A stretch of DNA of 64,000 bases from Actomonas sp051209155. Its GTDB lineage: Bacteria > Verrucomicrobiota > Verrucomicrobiia > Opitutales > Opitutaceae. The position numbers and the translations under genes were made by a program. The notes under the pieces are model-generated. The model saw only the letters and a program-made list of their open reading frames with translations. It was not told where the DNA came from and made no database searches. Location of the stretch: assembly GCA_051209155.1 (NCBI GenBank), contig JBPJGB010000001.1. One strand, written 5' to 3'. Below, in pieces: positions 10,193 to 18,469 of the stretch. The first letter of the stretch is position 1. The number at the start of each line of letters is the position of its first letter.

Positions 10193-10975
10193 ATGGAAGT
10201 CATTTTTCTCGGCACCGGCACCTCTCAAGGCGTTCCCATGATCGCGTGCGACTGCGCGGTCTGCACGTCGCCCGATCCGCGGAATCGTCGCACGCGCGCC
10301 TGCATCCATGTGGTGATGGACGGGCTGCATATTCAGGTGGATGCCTCTTCGGAGTTCCGGCTGCGGTGCGTGGAGGAGAAGGTGAACTGGATCGACCTCT
10401 TCATCCTGACCCACGGCCACGCGGATCACATCACCGGCATGGACGACCTGAGGCGCTTTTGCGACCTGCTGGGCGGCGAGGCGCTCAAGGTGTATTCGAC
10501 CGACGAAGGCATCAGCCGCGTGCTGTCGATCTACCCCTATGCGATTCTCGATCGTCCGGTGGTGAAGGGCTACGCCGCCTTCAAAATGGACCAGATGCCG
10601 GACCGGCTGGAGTTGGAGCAGGGCACCATCGAATCGACGCTGCTGCCCCACGGCGGCATCAACACGCTGGGCCTTGTGTTCACTGAGCGCAGCAGCGGAA
10701 AGAAGTTTGTTTATTACACCGACTGCAAACGTGTGCCCCGCGAGGCGGTCGACCTGGCGCTCGATGCCGATGTGGTCGTGCTCGATGGTTTGCGGCCGCA
10801 ACCGCACCCCTCGCACATGTCAATCGACGAGGCCGTGGCGGTGGCCAAACAAATCGGTGCGCCGCTCACCTACCTCACGCATCTTACGCACTTGTCCGAC
10901 CACGCGGAGACGGAGGCGGAACTGCCGGAAACGGTGCGTATCGCCTACGACGGTCTACGCCTGGAACTAGGGTAA
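10193..10975 (+). CDS. MBL-fold metallo-hydrolase (PhnP-like)
   Basis: The 260-residue protein has the metallo-beta-lactamase fold signature THGHADHITGMDD (HxHxDH) and further metal ligands in PHGGINTLG, YYTDCK and TYLTHLTHLSDH. The N-terminus FLGTGTSQGVP is followed by a CDCAVC cysteine cluster, which in PhnP-type enzymes binds a structural zinc. PhnP hydrolyses cyclic phosphodiesters (2',3'-cNMP or ribose 1,2-cyclic phosphate); the substrate here is not known, and no other phn gene is in the window. The start at 10193 fits the family N-terminus MEVIFLGTG. The 3' end overlaps the convergent PEP-CTERM gene by 31 bp. Confidence 0.85.
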   Translation: MEVIFLGTGTSQGVPMIACDCAVCTSPDPRNRRTRACIHVVMDGLHIQVDASSEFRLRCVEEKVNWIDLFILTHGHADHITGMDDLRRFCDLLGGEALKVYSTDEGISRVLSIYPYAILDRPVVKGYAAFKMDQMPDRLELEQGTIESTLLPHGGINTLGLVFTERSSGKKFVYYTDCKRVPREAVDLALDADVVVLDGLRPQPHPSHMSIDEAVAVAKQIGAPLTYLTHLTHLSDHAETEAELPETVRIAYDGLRLELG

Positions 10976-11844
10976 AGCGGTGCCGACGAACGCCTGCGGC
11001 GCAGCGCGTAGAAGGTCGCCATGAGGCTGATGAGAGCCGCTCCGTAGGTGGCGGGCTCCGGCACAATCACCGGCGTGACGCCAGTGCCGGAGTCCCAGGT
11101 CGCATCTCCCCAACCGTCAAACGTGATGTTGGCGAGGCTGGCACTGTCGACGGCGCTTTGAACCAGAAAATCACCCGGATCGCCGGTCCAGTTCAAGACG
11201 GTCAAACTGCCGCCAATGACATTGAGTTCAAATAACGTGAGCGCCGCGCCAGCACCGCCGAAATCGATCACCGAGTCTCCCGTTACCGTGATGCTGGTCA
11301 GGGACTGCGTGGTGTTGCCGAGGTCGAGGGTCGTATTGTTGAGAAACAGATTGATGCTCGAATCAAAGATGTTGCTCGCGCCGGCAATGATTTCCGAGCT
11401 GCCGGAGAAGGTGAGCTCGGTGTTGCCGGTTTTCGTCGTCACCGCCTGGTTGAACTGCACGGCGGACCCGGCCAGCACGGTTTCCTTGTTCTGAAATTCG
11501 AGCTCGAGGTCGAAGATTTGCAGGTTGCCGGAGTTGTTGGTGATGTTGCCGATTTGGAGTTGGTTGGTGCTGTCGCTGGTGAGGGTGTAGGCGCCCGCTG
11601 AAGCACCAAAGTTTACATCGTCGACCCCGGTGATGGCGCCCGCGCCGAAATCGAAATACACCGTCAGGTTCGGCGGCGCACCGGCGTTAAACTCCAAGTT
11701 CGGATTGCCGGAAGGGGCGCTCCCCGAGAACCAGTTGTCGTCGTCGGAGACCAAAGTGCTTTCGGACCCGTCCCAGACAAAGGTCACCGCAAGGAGTGGA
11801 CTCGTGCCGAGGAGCCCGAGGAGTTTGATGATCGTGCGCCGCAT
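10945..11844 (-). CDS. PEP-CTERM sorting domain protein with beta-strand repeats
   Basis: The 299-residue protein has a signal peptide (MRRTIIKLLGLLGTSPLLAV), a long Ser/Thr/Asn-rich beta-strand body like autotransporter-associated repeats (LTFSGSSEIIAGASNIFDSS), and a C-terminal sorting signal: PEPATYGA, a hydrophobic helix and RRRRSSA. In PEP-CTERM systems an exosortase (EpsH/XrtA) recognises this tail and the protein is exported, usually together with exopolysaccharide. No exosortase gene is in the window. The protein is probably surface-exposed or secreted. A tail of about 15 residues follows the RRRR cluster, longer than usual, and overlaps the convergent hydrolase gene. Confidence 0.85.
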   Translation of the reverse strand: MRRTIIKLLGLLGTSPLLAVTFVWDGSESTLVSDDDNWFSGSAPSGNPNLEFNAGAPPNLTVYFDFGAGAITGVDDVNFGASAGAYTLTSDSTNQLQIGNITNNSGNLQIFDLELEFQNKETVLAGSAVQFNQAVTTKTGNTELTFSGSSEIIAGASNIFDSSINLFLNNTTLDLGNTTQSLTSITVTGDSVIDFGGAGAALTLFELNVIGGSLTVLNWTGDPGDFLVQSAVDSASLANITFDGWGDATWDSGTGVTPVIVPEPATYGAALISLMATFYALRRRRSSAPLYPSSRRRPS

Positions 11845-11919
11845 TGGCCGTGCCTCCGTCTATGAAGACTCCGGGAAGGAGGAAAAGTTCACAAGATGTT
11901 TGTAATAGGCGTGTTACCC

Positions 11920-12058
11920 TACCTAAATTGGTGGTTTGTGGTCCGTGTTCTCTGGGGGGAAATCGGCATCTCGCGGGTAGTGCGCTTGCCGTCCCGCATC
12001 GCCCATCGCCTGACCTCGGCGACAAAGTCGATTAAACCGTAGACTTTTAATTTAGGTA
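11920..12058. repeat. Pair of 10-bp inverted repeats upstream of cysK
   Basis: TACCTAAATT (11920-11929) and its exact complement AATTTAGGTA (12049-12058) bracket 119 bp in the 270-bp AT-richer spacer between the PEP-CTERM gene and cysK. They could be paired operator half-sites for one or both divergent genes, or chance. Nothing else recognisable lies in this spacer. Confidence 0.3.
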
Positions 12059-12114
12059 AGTTTATCTATTAGCCCAATAATTTCGTAATCCACCCAACGA
12101 CCCATCCCCTCACC

Positions 12115-13089
12115 ATGGCCCGCATTCACAACGACATCACTGAAACCATCGGCAATACCCCGCTCGTGCGTCTCAACCGCACGGCGCAAAAGCACGGCGC
12201 GGTCGCCGATGTGTTGCTCAAACTCGAGTTCTTCAACCCGCTTTCGTCCGTCAAGGACCGCATCGGCTTCGCCATGATCGACGACGCGCTCCAGAGCGGC
12301 GCGATCAACGAGAACACCGTGCTCATTGAACCCACCTCGGGTAACACCGGTATCGCGCTGGCCTTCGTCGCCGCCGCCAAGGGGCTGAAGCTCATCCTCA
12401 CCATGCCGGAGACCATGAGCATGGAGCGCCGCAAACTGCTCAAGGTGCTCGGTGCCCGTCTCGTGCTCACCGAAGGCCCGAAGGGCATGAAGGGGGCGAT
12501 CGCCAAGGCCGAGGAACTCGCCGCGCAGATCCCCAACGCCGTGATCCTGCAGCAGTTTGCCAATCCCTCCAATCCGGCTGTGCACCGTCGCACGACGGCC
12601 GAGGAGATCTGGGCAGACACCGACGGCAAGGTCGACTTCGTCGTGGCCGGCATCGGCACCGGCGGCACCATCACCGGCGTTGGCGAGGTCCTCAAAGAGA
12701 AGAACGGCGACCTCAAGATGATCGCGGTCGAACCGGCCTCGTCGCCGGTCCTTTCCGGCGGCAACCCGGGCCCGCACAAGCTGCAGGGCATTGGCGCCGG
12801 TTTTGTGCCCGACGTGCTCAACACCAAGGTTTACGATGAGGTCGTGACCGTGAAGGAGGAGGACTCGGGTCCGATCTCCAAAGAAGTTTCCCAACTCGAC
12901 GGTATCCCGATCGGCATCTCCTCGGGCGCGATCACCTGGGCCGCCCTCGAGGTCGCGAAGCGCCCCGAAAACGCCGGCAAGACTGTCGTTGCCATCATCC
13001 CGTCCTGCTCCGAGCGCTACTTGTCCACTTGGCTCTTCGCCGACGTGAACACGGAAAGTGATTCGCTGGACGATCTGATCAAGAGCTGA
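12115..13089 (+). CDS. cysK: Cysteine synthase A (O-acetylserine sulfhydrylase)
   Basis: The 324-residue protein is a PLP enzyme of fold type II. It carries the PLP lysine in NPLSSVKDRIG, the substrate loop TSGNTGIALA, the phosphate loop GIGTGGTITGVG, and the C-terminal ISSGAITWAALEVAKRPEN. It makes L-cysteine from O-acetyl-L-serine and sulfide in the cytosol. Length and motifs match CysK better than CysM. It appears monocistronic: a spacer lies upstream and a hairpin downstream. CysE is not in the window. Confidence 0.95.
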   Translation: MARIHNDITETIGNTPLVRLNRTAQKHGAVADVLLKLEFFNPLSSVKDRIGFAMIDDALQSGAINENTVLIEPTSGNTGIALAFVAAAKGLKLILTMPETMSMERRKLLKVLGARLVLTEGPKGMKGAIAKAEELAAQIPNAVILQQFANPSNPAVHRRTTAEEIWADTDGKVDFVVAGIGTGGTITGVGEVLKEKNGDLKMIAVEPASSPVLSGGNPGPHKLQGIGAGFVPDVLNTKVYDEVVTVKEEDSGPISKEVSQLDGIPIGISSGAITWAALEVAKRPENAGKTVVAIIPSCSERYLSTWLFADVNTESDSLDDLIKS

Positions 13090-13148
13090 TCTAGTTTCCA
13101 AATCCCCGGCTGCGCCCCAGCGCAGTCGGGCTTCCTAACCCCAAGCCG

Positions 13149-13193
13149 GTCCCGGCTCTTGGCCTGAAAGGGTCGGGAGCCGGGACTTCGGTT
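13149..13193 (+). terminator. Hairpin terminator after cysK
   Basis: GTCCCGGCTC (13149-13158) pairs perfectly with GAGCCGGGAC (13177-13186), followed by TTCGGTTTT. The loop of 18 nt is long for an intrinsic terminator. Confidence 0.6.
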
Positions 13194-13206
13194 TTCAGCC
13201 TTTGAG

Positions 13207-13677
13207 ATGAGACCCGAACCCGCCGCCTCCAATGACTACCTGGCTGCCCATGTCGCCATGTTGGCGTCGTCGTATAGCGCGTTTACTGGACGAGTGCTGC
13301 AGGCAGGCAGCACGCCGGAGGAGCGTGCCCGGGCGCTTTACCACGCCCCCTTTGTGGTGCTCTCCCATGGCACGGAGACCGATCCGATTTTTAACTACGC
13401 CAACCTCACCGCCCAGCGCCTGTTTGAGCTCAGTTGGACGGAAATGATGCAACTACCGTCGCGCTATTCCGCCGAGCCGGTGAGTCGCGAAGAGCGGGCG
13501 CGCTTGTTGGCGGCGGTGACGACGAAGGGCTTCATCGATGACTACCGTGGCGTGCGGATTTCAAAATCCGGTCGGCGTTTTATGATCGAGCAGGCGACGG
13601 TCTGGAACGTGAGCGACGAGGCCGGGGTGCCGCGAGGGCAGGCGGCCACCTTTGCGCAATGGACGCCGGTCGGATGA
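13207..13677 (+). CDS. MEKHLA domain-containing protein
   Basis: The 156-residue protein matches the stand-alone MEKHLA domain, a PAS-like module: ALYHAPFVVLSHGTETDPIF, then NYANLTAQRLFELSWTE, LPSRYSAEPVSREER and ISKSGRRFMIEQATVWNV. In plants the domain sits at the C-terminus of HD-ZIP III factors; bacterial single-domain versions are common but have no assigned function, and small-molecule sensing is only suggested by the PAS-like fold. It follows cysK after a hairpin, so it is probably transcribed separately, and is convergent with pdxA2 with 7 bp between stops. Confidence 0.8.
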   Translation: MRPEPAASNDYLAAHVAMLASSYSAFTGRVLQAGSTPEERARALYHAPFVVLSHGTETDPIFNYANLTAQRLFELSWTEMMQLPSRYSAEPVSREERARLLAAVTTKGFIDDYRGVRISKSGRRFMIEQATVWNVSDEAGVPRGQAATFAQWTPVG

Positions 13678-13684
13678 CCGACCG

Positions 13685-14725
13685 CTAGCGTTTGGCGCAC
13701 AACCGCGCCGCGTAGCGGATCGCCTCGATCATGCTGCCGGGGTTGCCGGTGCCGGTGCCGGCGCGGTCAAAGGCGACGCCGTGGTCGACCGACACGCGAA
13801 TGATCGGCAGACCGAGTGTGATGTTGACGCCGGCCATCGATTTCCAGGTGTCGGTGGCGTGGTCGTAGTCGAAGCCCAGGAGCTTCGTCGGGATGTGGCC
13901 CTGATCGTGATACATGCAGACCACCACGTCGAATTCGCCCCCGCGCATTTTGGGGAAGATGGTGTCGGGCGGGAAGGGGCCGTGGGCGGCGATGCCTTCG
14001 GCCCGGGCGGCGTCGATCGCGGGAATGATCTCGTCGATCTCCTCCCGCCCAAACAGGCCGTTTTCGCCGGCGTGGGGATTGAGTCCGGCCACGGCGATGC
14101 GGGGCGTCGCGATGTCCATGTCGCGCAGGGCGGCGTGGGCGAGACGGATGACCTTGAGCACGCGCTCGCGTTGCACCCGGCGAATGGCCTCGGCCAGCGA
14201 GACGTGGGTCGAGACGTGCACGACGCGGAAGTTTCCTTCGGCCAGCATCATCGTGTAGTCGCGGGTGCCGGTGTAGTGGGCGTAGATTTCAGTGTGGCCC
14301 GGAAAATCCAGGTTGGCGGCGCGCAGGGCCTCCTTGTGGATCGGACCGGTCACGGTGGCGTCGATGACGCCGGACTGCGCGAGCTCGATGGCTTTGACCA
14401 CGTAGTCAAACGACGCCTGACCGGACGAAGCCGCCACGGTGTTGAAAGCGAAGGTTGCCGGATCGACGTTGGCGAGGTCGAGCACGTCAAGCGTGCCGAC
14501 TTCGTAGCGGCCCTCCGCGGGTGAGGAGACCGGGCGGATTTCGAGCTCGATGCCGCAGCGTTGCACAATGTCGCGCATCACCCTGGCGTCGGCGATGGCG
14601 AGCGGTCTACAGAGGTCCAGCAGCGCGGGATCGCTGACGGCCTTGGCGGTGATCTCCGGGCCGATGCCAGCCGGATCGCCGGTGGCGATGCCGATGAGCG
14701 GACGAGACATGGTGGAGTTGGTCAT
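13685..14725 (-). CDS. pdxA2: PdxA2-type 4-phospho-D-threonate/erythronate dehydrogenase
   Basis: The 346-residue protein belongs to the PdxA family: PLIGIATGDPAGIGPEI, TVTGPIHKEALRAAN, GHTEIYAHYTGT, AVAGLNPHAGENGLFG, and the metal-binding CMYHDQGHIPTKL. Canonical PdxA oxidises 4-phosphohydroxy-L-threonine in vitamin B6 synthesis. Here the gene overlaps by ATGA a four-carbon acid-sugar kinase gene, the genomic hallmark of PdxA2, which oxidises and decarboxylates 4-phospho-D-threonate or -erythronate to glycerone phosphate. It is the last gene of a minus-strand operon behind an SLC13 transporter and the kinase. The B6 role cannot be excluded from sequence alone. Confidence 0.8.
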   Translation of the reverse strand: MTNSTMSRPLIGIATGDPAGIGPEITAKAVSDPALLDLCRPLAIADARVMRDIVQRCGIELEIRPVSSPAEGRYEVGTLDVLDLANVDPATFAFNTVAASSGQASFDYVVKAIELAQSGVIDATVTGPIHKEALRAANLDFPGHTEIYAHYTGTRDYTMMLAEGNFRVVHVSTHVSLAEAIRRVQRERVLKVIRLAHAALRDMDIATPRIAVAGLNPHAGENGLFGREEIDEIIPAIDAARAEGIAAHGPFPPDTIFPKMRGGEFDVVVCMYHDQGHIPTKLLGFDYDHATDTWKSMAGVNITLGLPIIRVSVDHGVAFDRAGTGTGNPGSMIEAIRYAARLCAKR

Positions 14726-15768
14726 GGGGCCTCAGGGGAACAAGCGTGCTGCAGAAAAGCGGCCGGCCACGGATAGCTGCCGGGTTTGATCGTGATCGCA
14801 GGGAGCGTGGTGGCTTTCGGCAACAACGAGACCACCCCCGGCGTCCATTCTGCGCTGACAGTAAAACAAGCGAGTCCGAGTTCGTCACAGGCGGCGCGGG
14901 CGGTGGCGCCGCCGGTCAGCGCGAGGTGCGTGTCGCCCGTTTCCACGGCCATCCGGGCGAGGGCTTGCAGGCGGTTAAGGTCCTCCGGGCCGACCTGCGC
15001 ATGAACCCGCCGTTCCCGCCGCAGGGCGCTGTGCACGCTTTCAAGCGAGCTGGTTGCGTCACACATCGTGACGCCGTGCGCGCGCAGCGTTTCGAGTGGG
15101 GCGGGCGCCGTGCTGCCGTTGACGATGAGGAAGTGACGTCGCGGGGTCGGGTTGGCCGTGAGCGCGTTGGGCGAGGGGGCCGCGGGGCACCAAGCAGTGA
15201 AGGCATCGGCCGCGCCGACGATGAGTGTGGCATCCTTGGCCGCCGTGATGGCACGCACCACGTCCGCAACGGAGTGCAGGTCCGGGATTGCGAGGTCACC
15301 GGCTTCTGCGCCAAGCAGGGTCTGAACCTGGGAACGGGTGGCCGGGTGAGCCGGATCGTGGGCGAAGGCGGTGGTGTGGAGTGGTTTGCCCTCGATGAGG
15401 TAGTTTCCCTCGATGATGGTGCGTCCGCGCGACGGATTGGCCGGCACCAACAAGGTTCGCGGGACGCCGAGCACGGCGGCCATGGCTCGTGATTCCACGG
15501 CGATGTGGCCGCGTAGCACGGAATCGCACTTTTTGAAAAAGCGAGCGGCGGGAAAGCGTTCGAGCAGGCGGGTGGTGAGCCTTTGCCAGACCTGTGCGGC
15601 GACCTCGGCGGGGTGATCGCGGGTGTGGGCGTCGATCACGAGCACCGAGGTTGCCGGCGCGCGTCCGAGTTGGTCTTGGGTGAGCAGGACCGGCGACCAG
15701 CCGTGCCGATGCGCGATACCGGCGATTTCGGCGGCGCCCGAGAGGTCGTCGGCGATCACCACACGCAT
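14722..15768 (-). CDS. dtnK: Four-carbon acid sugar kinase family protein (DtnK/DenK-like)
   Basis: The 348-residue protein begins MRVVIADDLSGAAEIAGIA and carries ARFFKKCDSVLRGHIAVE, LLVPANPSRGRTIIEGNYLI and a C-terminal nucleotide-binding part (LALTGGATARAACDELGL). These fit the DUF1537 kinase family, which phosphorylates D-threonate (DtnK), D-erythronate (DenK) or 3-oxo-tetronate (OtnK) at O4. Pairing with a PdxA2-type dehydrogenase favours DtnK or DenK over OtnK, which is usually paired with a class II aldolase-like partner. It is translationally coupled to pdxA2 by a 4-bp overlap and starts 6 bp after the SLC13 gene stop. Confidence 0.8.
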   Translation of the reverse strand: MRVVIADDLSGAAEIAGIAHRHGWSPVLLTQDQLGRAPATSVLVIDAHTRDHPAEVAAQVWQRLTTRLLERFPAARFFKKCDSVLRGHIAVESRAMAAVLGVPRTLLVPANPSRGRTIIEGNYLIEGKPLHTTAFAHDPAHPATRSQVQTLLGAEAGDLAIPDLHSVADVVRAITAAKDATLIVGAADAFTAWCPAAPSPNALTANPTPRRHFLIVNGSTAPAPLETLRAHGVTMCDATSSLESVHSALRRERRVHAQVGPEDLNRLQALARMAVETGDTHLALTGGATARAACDELGLACFTVSAEWTPGVVSLLPKATTLPAITIKPGSYPWPAAFLQHACSPEAP

Positions 15769-15774
15769 GGCGCT

Positions 15775-17577
15775 TTAGCCGTGGAAGGGCCAGATGACCG
15801 GGATCACAGTGAGGGCCATGCCGAAACAAAGCGCGTTCATCGGCAGGCCGATCTTGAGAAAGTCGGTGAAGCGGTATCCGCCAACTCCATACACGTAGGT
15901 GTTGGTCTGGTAGCCGATGGGGGTGGAGAACGCGGCCGAGGCGGCGAAGGTCACGGCCACGATAAAGGGCCGCGGGTCGACGCCGAGTTCGGCCGCGACG
16001 CGCAGCGCGATGGGGGCCATGAGCGCGGCGATCGCGTTGTTGGAAAGGATCTCCGTCAGCACCATCGTGGTGAGATAGATCGCCCCCAGGGCCACGAGGG
16101 ACCGATACTCATTGCTGGCGAGGCTGTTCACGCCGTCGACGAGGTGGGTGGCCAGCCAGGAGGCGGCGCCGGTGCGTTCGAGGGCGAGTCCCATGCCCAG
16201 CATGCCGAAGATGAGGAAGATGAGGTTCCATTCGACGGCGCCGTAGGCCTCCTTGGATTTAAGCACGCCGGCAACCAGAAGAACGACGCAACCGGTAAGG
16301 GCGGCGACTTCGATGGGGGCGATGCCGAACGTGGCGGCAGCGATGACCGCGGCGATCACGCCGATGACCAGGGCCATCTTGCCGGCGGGGGATTTGGCCG
16401 GGGTCCGCGCCCGGTCGAACAACATGAGATCATCGCTGTTGCGCAGGCGGTCGATGGCTTGGTCGGTGCCCATCATGAGCAACACGTCGCCAGGTTCGAC
16501 CGGCAGGGTCTCGATGGCCGAGCGCACGTTGCGGCCCTTGCGGTGCATGGCGATGACGACCATGCGGAAGCGTTGGCGGAAGTTGACGCCGCGCACGGTC
16601 TGGCCGACGAGGGCGGATTGCGGGGTGACAACCGCTTCGACCAAGGAGCCCTCGTGGGCGGCGATCTGTTCGAGGCCCAGTTGCAGGTCGGCCACGAGGT
16701 CGATGCCTTCCACACTGCGGGTGTGCGCGATGCCCTTGGGGCGGCAGGAAAGGATCATGCGGTCGCCGGGGAGGAGCGTGGTCTCGGTCGGGTCGAAGGG
16801 GATGGCGACGCCGTTGCGCACGATTTCGAGCACGCGCACCCCGCGGGCGCGTTTGAGACCGGAATCGTTGATGGTCTTGCCGGCGAGCGGGGAGTTGGGC
16901 TGGACGAAGGCCTCGGTGATGTATTCGCGACGCTCTTCGTCGGTGAGGATGTCCGTCAGCATTTCGCGCACGGGCAGGACGCGTTTGCCCACGATCGCCA
17001 GATAGATGGCGCCCAGGATTGCGGTGGGGATGCCGAGCCACGCGATCTCAAAGAGGTTGAAGGAGCGTTCCCCATGCGAGACCGCGATGCCGTTGACGAT
17101 GAGGTTGGTGCTGGTGCCGACGAGGGTGCAGGTGCCGCCCAACACCGCGGCGTAGGAGAGCGGGATCAGGAGCTTTGACGGCGCCAATTTCATCTTCCGG
17201 GCCAGGCCAAGCACGACGGGCAGGAAGACCACCACGACCGGGGTGTTGTTGACGAAGGCCGAGAGGGTCGCAACGAAGGCGACCATAACGACGATCACGA
17301 CCGGGTAGGGCAGGTTGCCGGCTCGGTCGACCACCGTGGAAATGCGGTCGATGAGGCCGCACTTCACGAGGGCGGCGCTGAGCACGAACATCGCGCCCAC
17401 GGTGATGGGCGCGGGGTTGGCAAAAACGGTCAACGCCTCACTCGCGGGCAGCAGCCCGGTCACCATCAACGTGGCGAACAGCGTCAACGCGGTGACGTCG
17501 GGCGGGAATTTTTCCCACACGAAGCTCGCGAGCGTAAGCACGAGGAGCACAAAGATAAGCGCGATTTCCCAGGTCAT
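15775..17577 (-). CDS. SLC13-family transporter with two RCK_C domains
   Basis: The 600-residue protein has about ten membrane segments in two halves. The first half holds VNNTPVVVVFLPVV and LGGTCTLVGTSTNLIVNG, the second EILSNNAIAALMAPIALR and TPIGYQTNTYVYG; these are the SNT-like substrate and Na+ site motifs of the DASS/SLC13 family. Two TrkA-C/RCK_C-like cytosolic domains lie between them (about residues 210-390, DRMILSCRPKG and PGDVLLMMGTD), as in bacterial YfbS-like members. Relatives move dicarboxylates, sulfate or other anions. The gene is first in an operon with dtnK (6 bp) and pdxA2, so a four-carbon sugar acid is the best-supported cargo, by inference. Confidence 0.85.
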   Translation of the reverse strand: MTWEIALIFVLLVLTLASFVWEKFPPDVTALTLFATLMVTGLLPASEALTVFANPAPITVGAMFVLSAALVKCGLIDRISTVVDRAGNLPYPVVIVVMVAFVATLSAFVNNTPVVVVFLPVVLGLARKMKLAPSKLLIPLSYAAVLGGTCTLVGTSTNLIVNGIAVSHGERSFNLFEIAWLGIPTAILGAIYLAIVGKRVLPVREMLTDILTDEERREYITEAFVQPNSPLAGKTINDSGLKRARGVRVLEIVRNGVAIPFDPTETTLLPGDRMILSCRPKGIAHTRSVEGIDLVADLQLGLEQIAAHEGSLVEAVVTPQSALVGQTVRGVNFRQRFRMVVIAMHRKGRNVRSAIETLPVEPGDVLLMMGTDQAIDRLRNSDDLMLFDRARTPAKSPAGKMALVIGVIAAVIAAATFGIAPIEVAALTGCVVLLVAGVLKSKEAYGAVEWNLIFLIFGMLGMGLALERTGAASWLATHLVDGVNSLASNEYRSLVALGAIYLTTMVLTEILSNNAIAALMAPIALRVAAELGVDPRPFIVAVTFAASAAFSTPIGYQTNTYVYGVGGYRFTDFLKIGLPMNALCFGMALTVIPVIWPFHG

Positions 17578-17626
17578 GGGCGGATGAGACGCTACGTGGC
17601 CGGAACCGGCGCTCCCAGCTCAATTT

Positions 17627-18418
17627 TCAGGCCGCTTTGCGGCCTTCGCTCTGCCGATACCACTGGATAAAGACCCAGGTCATGGCGAGAAACGTCACGA
17701 GGACGTTGCTTAGTTTCATGATCGCGCCGGCCAGCAGTTGGTCGTCCATCGGGGTGAAACCGTCGATGAGACGCGGCGCAAATTCGTAAGTGGGGTAGAG
17801 GATGTCGGTGGAAAAGGTGATGAAGGCGAAGAGCGGGGTCAGACCGACCGCCACCGCGAAGAGGTAAACCAAGCGGCCGCCCAGTCGCATGGGGGGCCAG
17901 ACACGACTGACGGCGAGGACCGGCCACCAATACATCACGGCCGTGCCGAAAAAGGTGACGTGTTCCAGCACGTGCACGAAACGGTCCTGCAGCGCGAGGT
18001 CGTAAAGCGCCGGCACGTGCCAGAGGCTTTGCACCATCACATAAAGGATGCCGGCGCTCACCGGATACAGCAGCAGTCGACCAAGCGGGCGCAGCACCGG
18101 CCGGTCCACCAGACTGTCGACCAACCAGTCGGGGAGCCCAATCAACCACAGGACTGCGCAGGGGTAGATCAGCACGACGTGTTGCGCCATGTGGGCCGAG
18201 AAGAGGAAACGTTCTCCGAGTTGGTCGAAAGGAGAACCGACCGCGAGGTAGAACAACACGAGCGAACTGTAATAACTCCACGCCCGCCAACGCGGAAGTT
18301 TGGCTCCGGGGGCGATGCGTTCGCGCAGCGGACCGGTGAGCACGGCGTAGCTCCAGGCCAGCAGGAGGAGACCGCCGATCAGGTAGGGTTCGTTGTGCCA
18401 GTGACGCCAGTCGATCAT
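17627..18418 (-). CDS. ctaG: Cytochrome c oxidase assembly protein, CtaG (caa3) family
   Basis: The 263-residue, mostly hydrophobic protein has about seven predicted membrane helices and the caa3_CtaG pattern: FYLAVGSPFDQLGERFLFSA, HMAQHVVLIYPCAVLWLIG, LWHVPALYDLAL and HVLEHVTFFGTAVMYWWPV. Conserved His residues in the helices are thought to handle copper for the CuB site. It acts in the membrane during assembly of the oxidase encoded upstream on the same strand. A GT-C-like gene and a terminator lie between it and the subunit genes, so it may have its own promoter. Confidence 0.85.
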   Translation of the reverse strand: MIDWRHWHNEPYLIGGLLLLAWSYAVLTGPLRERIAPGAKLPRWRAWSYYSSLVLFYLAVGSPFDQLGERFLFSAHMAQHVVLIYPCAVLWLIGLPDWLVDSLVDRPVLRPLGRLLLYPVSAGILYVMVQSLWHVPALYDLALQDRFVHVLEHVTFFGTAVMYWWPVLAVSRVWPPMRLGGRLVYLFAVAVGLTPLFAFITFSTDILYPTYEFAPRLIDGFTPMDDQLLAGAIMKLSNVLVTFLAMTWVFIQWYRQSEGRKAA

Positions 18419-18469
18419 GGAAACGGCCGATGCTTGTCGGCACTTAGCGGTCAGACAACTGAAACCGTT

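Noticed and set aside
13685..14725. Vitamin B6 pathway PdxA
   Set aside because: The overlap with a four-carbon acid-sugar kinase gene and the lack of other pdx genes favour PdxA2; not fully excluded.
15583..17178. Long plus-strand frame across dtnK and the SLC13 gene
   Set aside because: Gly/Asp/His-rich translation typical of antisense of GC-rich genes; both minus-strand genes have clear family motifs.
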